The translations under genes were made by a program, and so were the position numbers. A stretch of 17,271 nucleotides of DNA from CAYMST01 sp964393115 (GTDB lineage: Bacteria; Bacteroidota; Bacteroidia; Cytophagales; Cyclobacteriaceae), in the NCBI GenBank assembly GCA_964393115.1, contig CAYMST010000087.1, forward strand, positions 1 to 17,271, in the 5' to 3' direction. Each line of letters begins with the position of its first letter. The first letter of the stretch is position 1. Below, one piece after another: positions 1 to 7,136 of the stretch. The notes under the pieces were generated by a model. It worked only from the letters and a program-made list of their open reading frames with translations, made no database searches and was not told the DNA's origin.

Positions 1-1
1 G

Positions 2-211
2 TTAGCTGCATCGTTACTAAATGGTCGATTGAGTTACCCGACTGTTGTTTTTATGGACGAAAGATATCAAATGCTCTCTCCGGTACCTGGCTTCCGAAAG
101 CCTTTGGAATTGGATATGATGTTGAGATATTTTGGTGGCAATAATCACTTAAAGGTTGAATGGACGGAATATCAAAAAAACTTTAAATCAGACATAGTAC
201 CAGTGAATTGA
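2..211 (+). CDS. Thioredoxin-fold protein, C-terminal fragment (5' end outside window)
   Basis: Open from the left edge; the frame begins at base 2 and ends at TGA 209-211, giving 69 residues. The segment GRLSYPTVVFMDE looks like the cis-proline strand of a thioredoxin fold (Tyr-Pro-Thr followed by a hydrophobic beta strand). A short helix and the closing segment follow (PLELDMMLRYFGGN). The CxxC active site, if there is one, would lie upstream of the window, so redox function cannot be checked. Proteins of this kind in Bacteroidota are commonly exported thioredoxin-like or DUF255-like proteins. The product is inferred from this short region only. A TTG at 29 could be read as a start, but the frame is open upstream and the fold would be cut, so an internal start is unlikely. 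Confidence 0.7.
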   Translation, partial: LAASLLNGRLSYPTVVFMDERYQMLSPVPGFRKPLELDMMLRYFGGNNHLKVEWTEYQKNFKSDIVPVN

Positions 212-229
212 TTGCATGATTATTGCATG
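211..229 (+). repeat. Paired 8-base direct repeat, possible operator of the HPt/LytTR operon
   Basis: ATTGCATG occurs at 211-218 and again at 222-229, so the two copies start 11 bases apart, about one helical turn, on the same face of the DNA. They lie about 30 bases upstream of a TAnnTTTG box (259-266) that precedes the HPt gene. LytTR-type regulators bind direct repeats, and the response regulator of this operon is of that type. Binding by it is an inference; classical LytTR repeats are spaced further apart (about 21 bases). Confidence 0.35.
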
Positions 230-258
230 GAGCCGTTTTTTATTTGCCTGACAGTGGT

Positions 259-266
259 TAGGTTTG
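259..266 (+). promoter_or_regulatory. Candidate -7 promoter box for the HPt-LytTR operon
   Basis: TAGGTTTG is an exact match to TAnnTTTG, the Bacteroidota sigma-ABfr -7 consensus. Transcription would start near 271-273, about 12-14 bases before the GTG start at 285. No good TTTG is found at the usual -33 distance (that position falls in the T-run 236-241), which fits a promoter needing an activator. Not tested experimentally. Confidence 0.4.
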
Positions 267-284
267 TAGTAAACTCGACGAACT

Positions 285-671
285 GTGGGAATTCAATCTT
301 TAGATCTTCATCCAATAATTGACAAGAAAATATTGGATACTTTTTATTCTGGCAATGAAGCACTACTCACGAAGATGCTGGGTGTTTTTCTTGAAAACAC
401 ACCAATAAACCTTAAGTCGTGTGAAACCAGTGCTAAGTCCGGAGATCCAGAAGCCTTCAAAGCAGCAATACATAAAATAAAATCTACTTTTCCACTTGTT
501 GGTCTTCCTCATTTAGAAAAAATCTGCAAAGAAATTGAGAAAGTTGCTTTGGAATGTTCAAATAAGGAGAATTTGATTAAATTCAATAAATTGAAACGAG
601 AGTTGGATAAATGCTATCCAATTATGGTGTCCGAGTATGAAAAGTTATCTATAATCCAAGCAACGAAGTGA
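285..671 (+). CDS. Stand-alone HPt phosphotransfer protein
   Basis: A 128-residue, mostly helical protein with the HPt signature: His63 in HKIKSTFPLVG, with Lys66 at +3 and Gly73 at +10, matching the H-x-x-K-(G/S) core and the conserved glycine of histidine phosphotransfer domains. His63 would carry phosphate between a (hybrid) histidine kinase and a response regulator in the cytoplasm. There is no kinase or receiver domain on this chain and no kinase gene in the window, so the donor is elsewhere. The GTG at 285 is the first possible start after an in-frame TAA at 270-272; the next ATG would remove about 30 residues of the first helix. The stop overlaps the start of the next gene (GTGA at 668-671), indicating translational coupling to the LytTR regulator, its likely phosphate acceptor. 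Confidence 0.85.
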   Translation: MGIQSLDLHPIIDKKILDTFYSGNEALLTKMLGVFLENTPINLKSCETSAKSGDPEAFKAAIHKIKSTFPLVGLPHLEKICKEIEKVALECSNKENLIKFNKLKRELDKCYPIMVSEYEKLSIIQATK

Positions 672-1360
672 GTTCAAATATGAATTGTATTATAGTCGAC
701 GATGAGGCTATGGCCCGAGAGCTGCTCAGCGACTATTGCGAAAAAGTAGAAGGCGTCAACGTGGTGGCGGTATGCCAAGACGGTCTAGAAGCCATGACAG
801 CACTAAGTAAGCATACGGTTGACTTTATATTTTTAGATATAGAGATGCCCGAGCTTAGTGGTATGGATTTAATTAAATCAAGCCAAAATCTTCCTGAAAT
901 TGTATTGACCACCTCCAGTACAGAGCATGCCCTTGAGGCCTATGAATATAAAGTAGCCGATTACTTGGCTAAACCCATTTCCTTCCCGAGATTTTTAAAA
1001 GCAATTGAACGAATTCGTGAAATCTATAAATCTGAAGGGGATACCAAAGAAGAAATTTTTGTCAAAGTAGATGGTCGCTTTGTCAAGCTAAGGTTAGATG
1101 AGATATTATATATCGAAACACTAGGCGACTACGTAGTATTCGTAGTAGATGGAGGAAAGAAATACATTGTGCATTCCACCTTAAAGAACATAGAGGATAA
1201 AATCAAAGATCAAAACTTCCTCAAAGTACACCGTAGCTATATGGTTAACCTGAGTAAGATTATAGATATAGAAGAGTCTAACTTGTTAATTGCCGATAAG
1301 GTAATTCCGGTCAGCAGGTCACAAAAGCCAGTGCTGATGAAAAGAATCAACTTGATTTAA
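668..1360 (+). CDS. LytTR-family response regulator
   Basis: The protein has 230 residues. An N-terminal receiver domain (about 5-120) has the acidic pair Asp11/Asp12, the phospho-acceptor Asp57 in FLDIEMP, the Thr/Ser switch at TTSS (81-84) and Lys102 in AKPIS. The C-terminal LytTR DNA-binding domain (about 130-230) has the typical GRFVKLRLDEILYIE and FLKVHRSYMVNL segments. It is a transcription factor that would be phosphorylated through the adjacent HPt protein. The GTG at 668 overlaps the HPt stop; ATG at 680 is an alternative start that leaves the receiver intact. Its own stop TAA (1358-1360) shares one base with the ATG of the following DUF616 gene. Regulation of its own operon through the repeat at 211-229 is possible but inferred. 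Confidence 0.93.
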   Translation: MSSNMNCIIVDDEAMARELLSDYCEKVEGVNVVAVCQDGLEAMTALSKHTVDFIFLDIEMPELSGMDLIKSSQNLPEIVLTTSSTEHALEAYEYKVADYLAKPISFPRFLKAIERIREIYKSEGDTKEEIFVKVDGRFVKLRLDEILYIETLGDYVVFVVDGGKKYIVHSTLKNIEDKIKDQNFLKVHRSYMVNLSKIIDIEESNLLIADKVIPVSRSQKPVLMKRINLI

Positions 1361-2094
1361 TGACGCGAATAGCGGTTTACACGTCAATATTTGGGGCGTA
1401 TGATGGTTTACTTCCTCAACAGCGGTTTCCAGGGGTAGACTACATTTGCTTTACCGATCAGCCGTTTAAGTCGAAAGTTTGGAAGATTAGAAATATTGAG
1501 CCTCGTCACGAGGATCCTACAAGATGTAGCCGTGAGATAAAAGTGTTGCCGCATAAGTTTCTTCCTGATTACAAGCATTCTGTCTTCATAGATGGCAATT
1601 ATCTGGTTAAGAAAAACCCTTCTCACTACTTCAATACCCAGCTAAAAAACACGAATGTGCTAGTCTTTGATCACAACCAATGCGAAGATGCATGGGATTG
1701 TGTGTATAAGGAATACGACTATTTGATGGCTTTGGAAAAGGCTGGTAAGCGAAGAGATGATCCCGTGGTTATGAAGGAACAAATAGAGCGGTATAAGCGT
1801 GACGGATACCCAGAAAATAACTCATTGATTTTTTCTGCAGTGTTACTGAGGAATCATCTAGAAGCAGACGTGGTAAAAACGATGGAACGCTGGTGGGATG
1901 AGATCCAAAATGGTAGCAAGCGAGATCAACTTAGTTTTAACTACTCTGCATGGAAAACCGGACTTAGCTTTGAATACTTAGACGGAGACCTACGAAACCA
2001 TGAATTTGTAGAGCAAATAGGGGTGCATCGCTCCGATTATCGTGGTAAGTATTTCCGCTATCGGTTAAAGAAATTGTTAGGTATCAAGAAATAA
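1360..2094 (+). CDS. DUF616 / TOD1-like glycosyltransferase-domain protein
   Basis: The protein has 244 residues. The N-terminus RIAVYTSIFGAYDGL, the following VDYICFTDQ, the DPTRCSREIKVLPHKFLP segment (52-69) and SVFIDGN (74-80) together match the DUF616 family, which is related to plant TOD1/MUCI70 and annotated as a glycosyltransferase-like domain. Asp78 in the IDGN motif is the probable metal/nucleotide-sugar binding position. There is no signal peptide or membrane segment, so it should be cytoplasmic and could act on a surface polysaccharide or lipid sugar. Donor and acceptor are unknown. Its ATG overlaps the TAA of the LytTR gene by one base, so it is the third gene of that operon. No other polysaccharide gene is adjacent. 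The basic C-terminus (YRLKKLLGIKK) could touch the membrane. Confidence 0.8.
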   Translation: MTRIAVYTSIFGAYDGLLPQQRFPGVDYICFTDQPFKSKVWKIRNIEPRHEDPTRCSREIKVLPHKFLPDYKHSVFIDGNYLVKKNPSHYFNTQLKNTNVLVFDHNQCEDAWDCVYKEYDYLMALEKAGKRRDDPVVMKEQIERYKRDGYPENNSLIFSAVLLRNHLEADVVKTMERWWDEIQNGSKRDQLSFNYSAWKTGLSFEYLDGDLRNHEFVEQIGVHRSDYRGKYFRYRLKKLLGIKK

Positions 2095-2109
2095 CTTCAG
2101 GCTACTGTT

Positions 2110-3414
2110 CTAGTCATCAAATATCAAGTGTAGCTGTTGAAGGATTTCTCCACAAAGTATTTGTGAGGCATCGTTGATCGCATGTATGGCGACATCTTCT
2201 TTGTGAAGTACCCTTGGAGGTTTTTGAAGTGCCGCTTCACGATCAGTTTTGGACAAAGCACTTTCATCACCCTCATATGTTTTCCAGGATTCGAACCAAT
2301 GGTCCCGTCCTATGATCTTAGCTTCTTGCCGTGGATAATAGTTTTGGTATGCATTGTAAAAGCTATAGACTACTTGAGTAATAGCATCGTAATTTCGTTG
2401 ATGGGTATACAGCTGAGCAGTAGCTTTTGCTTTCGAACCGTCCTCTAGAGTGATCTCTTTTTCTATAGTTTCCATTTCAGGTTCTAGCAGTTCGACGCTC
2501 GCATCTAGCCTTGAGATTCGACCGAAGATAAGGATGTCAGCAGCGAGATCCTGAGCAATCTCCTGCAAAGCATATTTATTCCTGAGTTCACGTGGATGGT
2601 GTGCTGAAGGCATATAGTTTATTTTGATAAAATCTTTGATGTCAAGTCCTTTGCCCCAAATGGGATGAAAACGTTGGGCTATTTGCACCTGTAGTCCTTC
2701 ATTGAGAGGTTGCTCAAATATGCAATTTGATTCACGCCACGTGTCATTTTGAAACCCAAGAATGGCCACTTTATATGTCGCCATTTTCTTTGCCTGAGCC
2801 ATTCTGGCCACTGCATCCATATAATCTCGCTTATAATGAATGATATTGCTGAAGTGAACATAGGCGTTTAGCGCAGCTGATTTTGACCCTTCGTTCATAA
2901 GCATATCACCAAGGATATATTGCTCACTGACGTATTTGCTCACAGCTGAGGCGTATTTCTGTTCGGCAAGTTGAATGTCCTCAGCATAGTCTTCGAAGCT
3001 GCTGATATGAATACCACACTTTCGTAATATATCGGAAGGCATGTTTTTGAGTTGTTCTTGCCTGTTGGTAATGTTGCTAAGGATCGTAATGATCTCCTGG
3101 TTCTGTTTGATGGTGATTTCACCTTTATATTCTTTTGTGTCTCGCAACAAATGGCCTAGTCTTTCCTTTGAAGTCCTATTGAATTTGGCGTAAGATTCTT
3201 TAAGTATTCCCAGGGTGTTTTGGTGTCTTTTTTTCTTTAGATCTCCGGTGATTGCATAGCATGAATATTCTAACGCTCTATTAAAGTTTCGTTTATTCAG
3301 GGCTTTGCGAGCTGTATTACTCAATCGCTTCGCCTCTCTTCTGTTTTGAGCATTACTGGTTATGTGAGAGCAAGAAAGTAAGACGACTAATGTAAACGTG
3401 ATGTATCTAAGCAT
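2110..3414 (-). CDS. Exported protein or lipoprotein with CsgG/TolB-like C-terminal half
   Basis: The protein has 434 residues from the ATG at 3414. A TTG three codons upstream (3423) also keeps the frame but gives no better signal peptide. The hydrophobic N-terminus (LRYITFTLVVLLSCSH) has a lipobox-like LLSC (Cys15); alternatively signal peptidase I could cut at SNA-Q, as is common in this phylum. Residues about 25-210 are helical and charged, with TPR-like character. From about 214 comes KVAILGFQND, a stretch of alpha/beta sequence, and then DLAADILIFGRISRLD near 290; this order recalls the CsgG/LpoB/TolB-N fold. That resemblance is structural pattern reading, not a confirmed family. The gene converges on the DUF616 gene, leaving 15 bases between the stops. 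I do not know its function; an envelope assembly or secretion accessory role would fit. Confidence 0.7.
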   Translation of the reverse strand: MLRYITFTLVVLLSCSHITSNAQNRREAKRLSNTARKALNKRNFNRALEYSCYAITGDLKKKRHQNTLGILKESYAKFNRTSKERLGHLLRDTKEYKGEITIKQNQEIITILSNITNRQEQLKNMPSDILRKCGIHISSFEDYAEDIQLAEQKYASAVSKYVSEQYILGDMLMNEGSKSAALNAYVHFSNIIHYKRDYMDAVARMAQAKKMATYKVAILGFQNDTWRESNCIFEQPLNEGLQVQIAQRFHPIWGKGLDIKDFIKINYMPSAHHPRELRNKYALQEIAQDLAADILIFGRISRLDASVELLEPEMETIEKEITLEDGSKAKATAQLYTHQRNYDAITQVVYSFYNAYQNYYPRQEAKIIGRDHWFESWKTYEGDESALSKTDREAALQKPPRVLHKEDVAIHAINDASQILCGEILQQLHLIFDD

Positions 3415-3811
3415 AGTAATCAATTAAAGAGAATAAATTTACGAACGCACATTTCTAAAAATTTACAAAAAGCATGCCGACAAATGTCAAGTAGATGAAA
3501 TATTATGCTTTATTAGATTGACGGGGCTTTAAAAGACTTGTTTGAAGAATCCTATAAAGCTGCTTTATTGACCATTAGTGTGGTTTGTAGAAAACCTATT
3601 AAGCGCAATATCAAATCCGGTATTAAGTCTTTTAAACCTGTCTTTTTGTGAGATAATGTTAGGTGTTTCTTATAAATGTTGCGATTTTGACATCGGAATT
3701 CATCTGAGACTTAGTTTTTGATTTTCTGTGCTTTTTCGAAGAATCGCGGTGTTCACCTTCAAAATATTTGGTGTCTCTTTGTCGTTAAAATTCAGTTCGA
3801 GGACAAGGAAG
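3415..3811. other. Non-coding divergent region between the lipoprotein gene and arsR-like gene
   Basis: This is 397 bases of very AT-rich sequence without a convincing gene. It holds the foldback structure described at 3528-3636. It also has a near direct repeat (TGCTTTATT at 3506-3514 and 3561-3569, each followed shortly by a TTGAC). Towards the ArsR gene there is a weak promoter candidate: TTTG at 3686-3689 with TAGTTTTTG at 3712-3720, one base longer than the consensus. On the minus strand, two boxes that match TAnnTTTG at seven of eight positions (TAAATTTT, TAAATTTA) lie upstream of 3414. An in-frame extension of the ArsR gene runs back to 3728 but looks untranslated. Confidence 0.5.
3528..3636. 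repeat. Foldback element: 12-bp inverted repeat enclosing smaller hairpins
   Basis: TTTAAAAGACTT at 3528-3539 is exactly complementary to AAGTCTTTTAAA at 3625-3636, and one more G-T pair extends the stem inward. The 85 enclosed bases contain ATAAAGC-T-GCTTTAT (3554-3568), GGTTT-gtaga-AAACC (3582-3596) and AATATC-aaatcc-GGTATT (3607-3624, one wobble pair, competing for one outer-stem base). Together these can draw a four-stem, cloverleaf-like RNA or a DNA cruciform. It has no tRNA consensus bases and no T-tract after the outer stem. No flanking target-site duplication is visible, so a mobile origin is not supported. Confidence 0.4.
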
Positions 3812-4126
3812 ATGAATATTGATAGCATAGATACTAAAAAGCTTGAGAAGACTGCTTTTATCTTGAAAACGATAGCACACCCTGTTCGACTAAAAATTAT
3901 AGAGGTACTGAAAGACAAAAGTATGTCTGTCAATGAGCTTTGCGAATTCCTACAAATAGAACAATCACTTACCTCGCATCACTTGGCCACTATGAGAAAG
4001 AAGGGTGTCTTGGAGACTGCTAGAGAAGGCAAGAAAGTCTTTTACGCGCTTAAGATGACCGAAGTTCTAGAGGTGTTAAAGTGTATGTATTCTTGTTGCG
4101 CTACTACCTCTAAGGGTTTTTCGTAG
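3812..4126 (+). CDS. ArsR-family winged-helix repressor
   Basis: The protein has 104 residues from ATG 3812, chosen because AGGACAAGGAAG lies directly upstream and because the sequence before it (back to 3728) does not resemble the family. The ArsR pattern is clear: AHPVRLKIIEVLKD (22-35), the helix-turn-helix MSVNELCEFLQIEQSLTSHHLATMRKKGVLE (38-68) with recognition helix SLTSHHLATMRKKG, and the wing REGKKVFYAL. The usual metal motif ELCVCDL is replaced by ELCEFLQ, so only Cys44 remains there. Three more cysteines (91, 95, 96) sit in the C-terminal helix and tail. The regulator could sense a thiophilic metal or reactive sulfur; the rhodanese gene next door favours sulfur, by inference. It presumably represses itself and the gene downstream. 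Confidence 0.88.
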   Translation: MNIDSIDTKKLEKTAFILKTIAHPVRLKIIEVLKDKSMSVNELCEFLQIEQSLTSHHLATMRKKGVLETAREGKKVFYALKMTEVLEVLKCMYSCCATTSKGFS

Positions 4127-4157
4127 AATAGCGTTACCAAACCTTCTCAAAGTAGGT

Positions 4158-4165
4158 TAAGTTTG
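4158..4165 (+). promoter_or_regulatory. Candidate -7 promoter box for the rhodanese gene
   Basis: TAAGTTTG matches TAnnTTTG exactly. It ends 23 bases before the ATG at 4188, predicting a leader of roughly 17 bases. The same octamer followed by A, at the identical distance from the start codon, precedes the beta-barrel gene at 9078. The -33 position has only GTTA (4133-4136). Confidence 0.4.
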
Positions 4166-4187
4166 ACATCAGTCAGAACATAAGAAC

Positions 4188-4598
4188 ATGATGTTATTTC
4201 AGAAATCCCTTTTTTATGTGTGGCCGTTAGTCCTATTATTCATTAGTCTATCCGGCTGCCGCCAGCAGAAACAAGTTGATGTGCAGAGATTGAGTGAAAT
4301 TGATTTATCCAATCAAAATGATATTACCTTGCTTGATGTAAGAACACTTAAAGAAGTGAATGAGGGATATATAAAAGGTGCCAGGCATCTAGATTTCTTT
4401 GATAGCTCTTTTAAATCTAGACTATCAGAGTTCGATAAATCCAAGACGTATTACGTCTACTGCAAATCTGGTGGAAGAAGTTCCAAGACTGTGGAACTTA
4501 TGCAAGAAATGGGATTTGCAAATGTTTATAATGTTGTTGGTGGATTTAGCGCCTGGGTAAAATCTAATTACCCAATTTCTAATGTGCCAATGAACTAA
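4188..4598 (+). CDS. Rhodanese-domain lipoprotein
   Basis: The protein has 136 residues. A hydrophobic signal (about 6-22) ends in the lipobox LSGC, so Cys24 should be lipidated and the protein anchored in the periplasm or outer membrane. The single rhodanese domain (about 33-130) has LLDVRTLKEVNEGYIKGARHLD near its start and the active-site loop CKSGGRS with catalytic Cys92, followed by GFANVYNVVGGFSAW. It would transfer sulfane sulfur through a Cys92 persulfide to a thiophilic acceptor; the acceptor is not known. The gene lies 61 bases after the ArsR gene, which suggests shared control, and has its own promoter candidate at 4158-4165. The active-site loop is complete, so it is likely an active sulfurtransferase. 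Confidence 0.9.
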   Translation: MMLFQKSLFYVWPLVLLFISLSGCRQQKQVDVQRLSEIDLSNQNDITLLDVRTLKEVNEGYIKGARHLDFFDSSFKSRLSEFDKSKTYYVYCKSGGRSSKTVELMQEMGFANVYNVVGGFSAWVKSNYPISNVPMN

Positions 4599-4625
4599 TT
4601 TCTATTTTAACTAAACACAACGTCA

Positions 4626-7136
4626 ATGCGCAATCGATATACTTCGTTCCTCTTATTCATATTTTTTCTGGTACCCATTTCAGGATTTACCAATGGGGCT
4701 TGGAAAAAGAAATATTCGGCATCAGAGATTCAATTGATGCTAAAAAAGCTCAATGTCCTCGGCTCAGTACTTTATGTAGCGGCACACCCTGACGATGAGA
4801 ATACACAATTGATCTCTTATTATGCTAATGATAAGCTTTACAGAACGGCCTACTTGTCTGCGACAAGAGGTGATGGGGGACAAAATCTAATCGGGCCACA
4901 GCTGAGAGAGAAGCTAGGAATAATCAGAACACATGAGTTAATCGAAGCAAGAAAAGTAGATGGCGGGATGCAATTTTTTAGCAGAGCAAATGATTTTGGC
5001 TATTCTAAGCACCCTGATGAGACATTCGAGATCTGGGACAAAGAAAAAATATTAGCAGACTTTGTATGGGTTATTCGAAAATTCAGACCTGATATTATCG
5101 TTACGCGCTTCTCAGAAAAGCCCGGTGTTACACATGGTCATCATACTGCTGCCTCTCTTCTCGCGAAAGAAGCTTTTTCTTTGGCAGCAGACCCGAATGC
5201 ATTTACAGAACAATTAAATCAAGTGGATACCTGGCAAGCTAAGCGATTGTTATGGAACTCTTCACCGTGGTTTTATCGCATAACAGGTGAAAAGTTCGAT
5301 CCATCACGGTTTTTGAAAGTTGATGTCGGAACCTATAATAGTCTAATCGGATTTTCACATACCGAGATTGCTGCACTGAGTAGGAGTAAACACAAGAGTC
5401 AGGGGTTTGGTACTACGGGATCAAGAGGAGAAAAGCTTGAGTATTTAGAATTTTTATATGGAGACTCCTTGAAAAATGGAATACAAAGCAATGAAATGGA
5501 AGGTGTAGATGTCACCTGGGATAGAGTAACTGGAGGTGATCAAGTTAAGGCGCATTTACAAGAAGCCTACTATAGCTTTGATCCGGAGAACCCTGAAGGT
5601 ACAGTGGATCACTTGATATTAGCACTTATTGAACTCGATAAGCTTGAGGACGGTGAATACTGGAAAGAAGTCAAAAAGACTGAAGTATTGATGGTGATAA
5701 GGGCTTGCATGGGACTTTACATGGAGGCAAAAATAAATACAGAATATGTTTCTGCAGGTGTTGACTACGAGGTGAATTTGGAATTGACAAATCGGTCTGG
5801 GATTGATCTGACTTGGGAGTCGTATTCTTTTTCCGGTAGTAATGATGTAGTCACGCTTGACAAAGGGCTCAAGAATAACATTAAGTATGAGGAGAAACTA
5901 GACTATAGTACTGAAGAGTTCAATAATGAATCTCAACCCTATTGGCTTCGCGAAAAAGCAACTCTTGGATATTATAATGTAACCAGTCAATACATGATTG
6001 GGAAGCCTGAAAATGATCCCGTTCTGTTTGTAGAAGTGGGACTAAAACGCAATGGATATTCGCTAAAGTATGAATTGCCAGTTATACATAAGTTTAATGA
6101 TCCAGTAAAAGGAGAAGTATATCGAAACGTTCATTTTGTTCCGCCAGTATCTGTTCGGTTTGATCAAGATGTTGTGATTTTAACTGGAGGTTCACCCAAA
6201 AAAATAACACTTTCTATCGCCTCATTTTCAGACCAAAAGTTTAATGGTCGACTACAGTTAGATCTGCCAGAAGGTTGGAAATCGGATCCTACATATCATG
6301 AAGTTTCATTCCAGAGAAGTAAAGAGCAGAAGAAACTTAGTTTTGAATTAATTCCTTCCAATCATGATTTCAAAGGTGAAATAAAGGCTTTCCTGACCTC
6401 AGGGGAAAAGACTTTTCATTCCGGTGTCAGTGTTATTGACTATGCCCATATTGGTAATTATGTGATGATGGAGGAAGCTAAAGCCAAACTGATGAAGTTT
6501 GATTTGAAGTCTGCTGGCCAGAGAATAGGTTATATCAAGGGGGCTGGTGACAATGTGGCTGAGGCTATTCAAACGATGGGCTACACGGTTATTCAGCTGG
6601 CTATTGATGAAATAAATGCAGATAGACTAAAAGGCTTTGATGCGGTGGTACTAGGGATTAGAGCTTACAATACAGTTCCTGAGCTGTCTTACTTAAATAA
6701 AGTGTTATTTGATTATGCGAAAAATGGTGGAACCGTTATCGTACAGTATAATACCAGTCATCGATTGGTTACAGATAATATTGCGCCCGGCAATCTAAAG
6801 CTATCCCGAAATAGAGTGACCATGGAGGATTCACCAGTAACCGTTATTCATAACAACCATCCAATACTTCAATACCCAAATAAAGTGGATGAGGGTGACT
6901 TCAATGGTTGGGTACAAGAACGTGGGTTATACTTTCCATCTGAGTGGGATGATACTTTTAAGACGGTGTTGAGCTCGCATGACAAAAACGAACCACCACT
7001 GGAAGGAGGAATATTGTGCAAGAAGCACGGAAAAGGGTATTACATTTATACCTCTTACTCCTGGTTTAGACAACTACCGGCCGGGGTTTCGGGAGCTTAT
7101 AAGCTTTTTGCAAACATGCTTTCAATTGGGAAATAA
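4626..7136 (+). CDS. Large exported PIG-L family deacetylase with C-terminal glutaminase-like domain
   Basis: The protein has 836 residues with a signal peptide (about 1-22). The PIG-L/LmbE deacetylase domain (about 46-290) shows the metal motif AHPDDE: His54 and Asp57 as zinc ligands, Asp56 as general base, and the third ligand in THGHHTAA (His172 or 173). The family's long SATRGDGGQNLIGPQ and FSRANDFGYSKHPDET segments are present. A beta-rich middle follows; about 505-595 resembles a NEW3-like sandwich (LDLPEGWKSDP). The last 230 residues (from GQRIGYIKGAGDN, 631) look like a class I glutamine amidotransferase/ThuA-like fold without an obvious catalytic Cys-His pair. PIG-L enzymes remove N-acetyl from amino sugars, but the substrate of this large exported branch is unknown to me. 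Much shorter relatives act in bacillithiol synthesis; this is not that enzyme. It precedes a microprotein and an SSS symporter, likely functional partners. Confidence 0.92.
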   Translation: MRNRYTSFLLFIFFLVPISGFTNGAWKKKYSASEIQLMLKKLNVLGSVLYVAAHPDDENTQLISYYANDKLYRTAYLSATRGDGGQNLIGPQLREKLGIIRTHELIEARKVDGGMQFFSRANDFGYSKHPDETFEIWDKEKILADFVWVIRKFRPDIIVTRFSEKPGVTHGHHTAASLLAKEAFSLAADPNAFTEQLNQVDTWQAKRLLWNSSPWFYRITGEKFDPSRFLKVDVGTYNSLIGFSHTEIAALSRSKHKSQGFGTTGSRGEKLEYLEFLYGDSLKNGIQSNEMEGVDVTWDRVTGGDQVKAHLQEAYYSFDPENPEGTVDHLILALIELDKLEDGEYWKEVKKTEVLMVIRACMGLYMEAKINTEYVSAGVDYEVNLELTNRSGIDLTWESYSFSGSNDVVTLDKGLKNNIKYEEKLDYSTEEFNNESQPYWLREKATLGYYNVTSQYMIGKPENDPVLFVEVGLKRNGYSLKYELPVIHKFNDPVKGEVYRNVHFVPPVSVRFDQDVVILTGGSPKKITLSIASFSDQKFNGRLQLDLPEGWKSDPTYHEVSFQRSKEQKKLSFELIPSNHDFKGEIKAFLTSGEKTFHSGVSVIDYAHIGNYVMMEEAKAKLMKFDLKSAGQRIGYIKGAGDNVAEAIQTMGYTVIQLAIDEINADRLKGFDAVVLGIRAYNTVPELSYLNKVLFDYAKNGGTVIVQYNTSHRLVTDNIAPGNLKLSRNRVTMEDSPVTVIHNNHPILQYPNKVDEGDFNGWVQERGLYFPSEWDDTFKTVLSSHDKNEPPLEGGILCKKHGKGYYIYTSYSWFRQLPAGVSGAYKLFANMLSIGK

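Noticed and set aside
3528..3636. Foldback region as a tRNA or a MITE
   Set aside because: It lacks the conserved tRNA loop bases and is too long; no target-site duplication flanks the outer inverted repeat.
3728..3811. N-terminal extension of the ArsR protein to 132 residues
   Set aside because: The extra 28 residues do not match the family, and a purine-rich ribosome site lies directly before the internal ATG at 3812.
3700..3933. Minus-strand 77-codon frame across the arsR-like start
   Set aside because: Half of it is antisense to the ArsR coding sequence and the product is a featureless hydrophobic sequence.
4626..7136. Bacillithiol enzyme BshB for the PIG-L protein
   Set aside because: BshB proteins are short cytoplasmic enzymes; this one has a signal peptide, extra domains and no bshA or bshC nearby.
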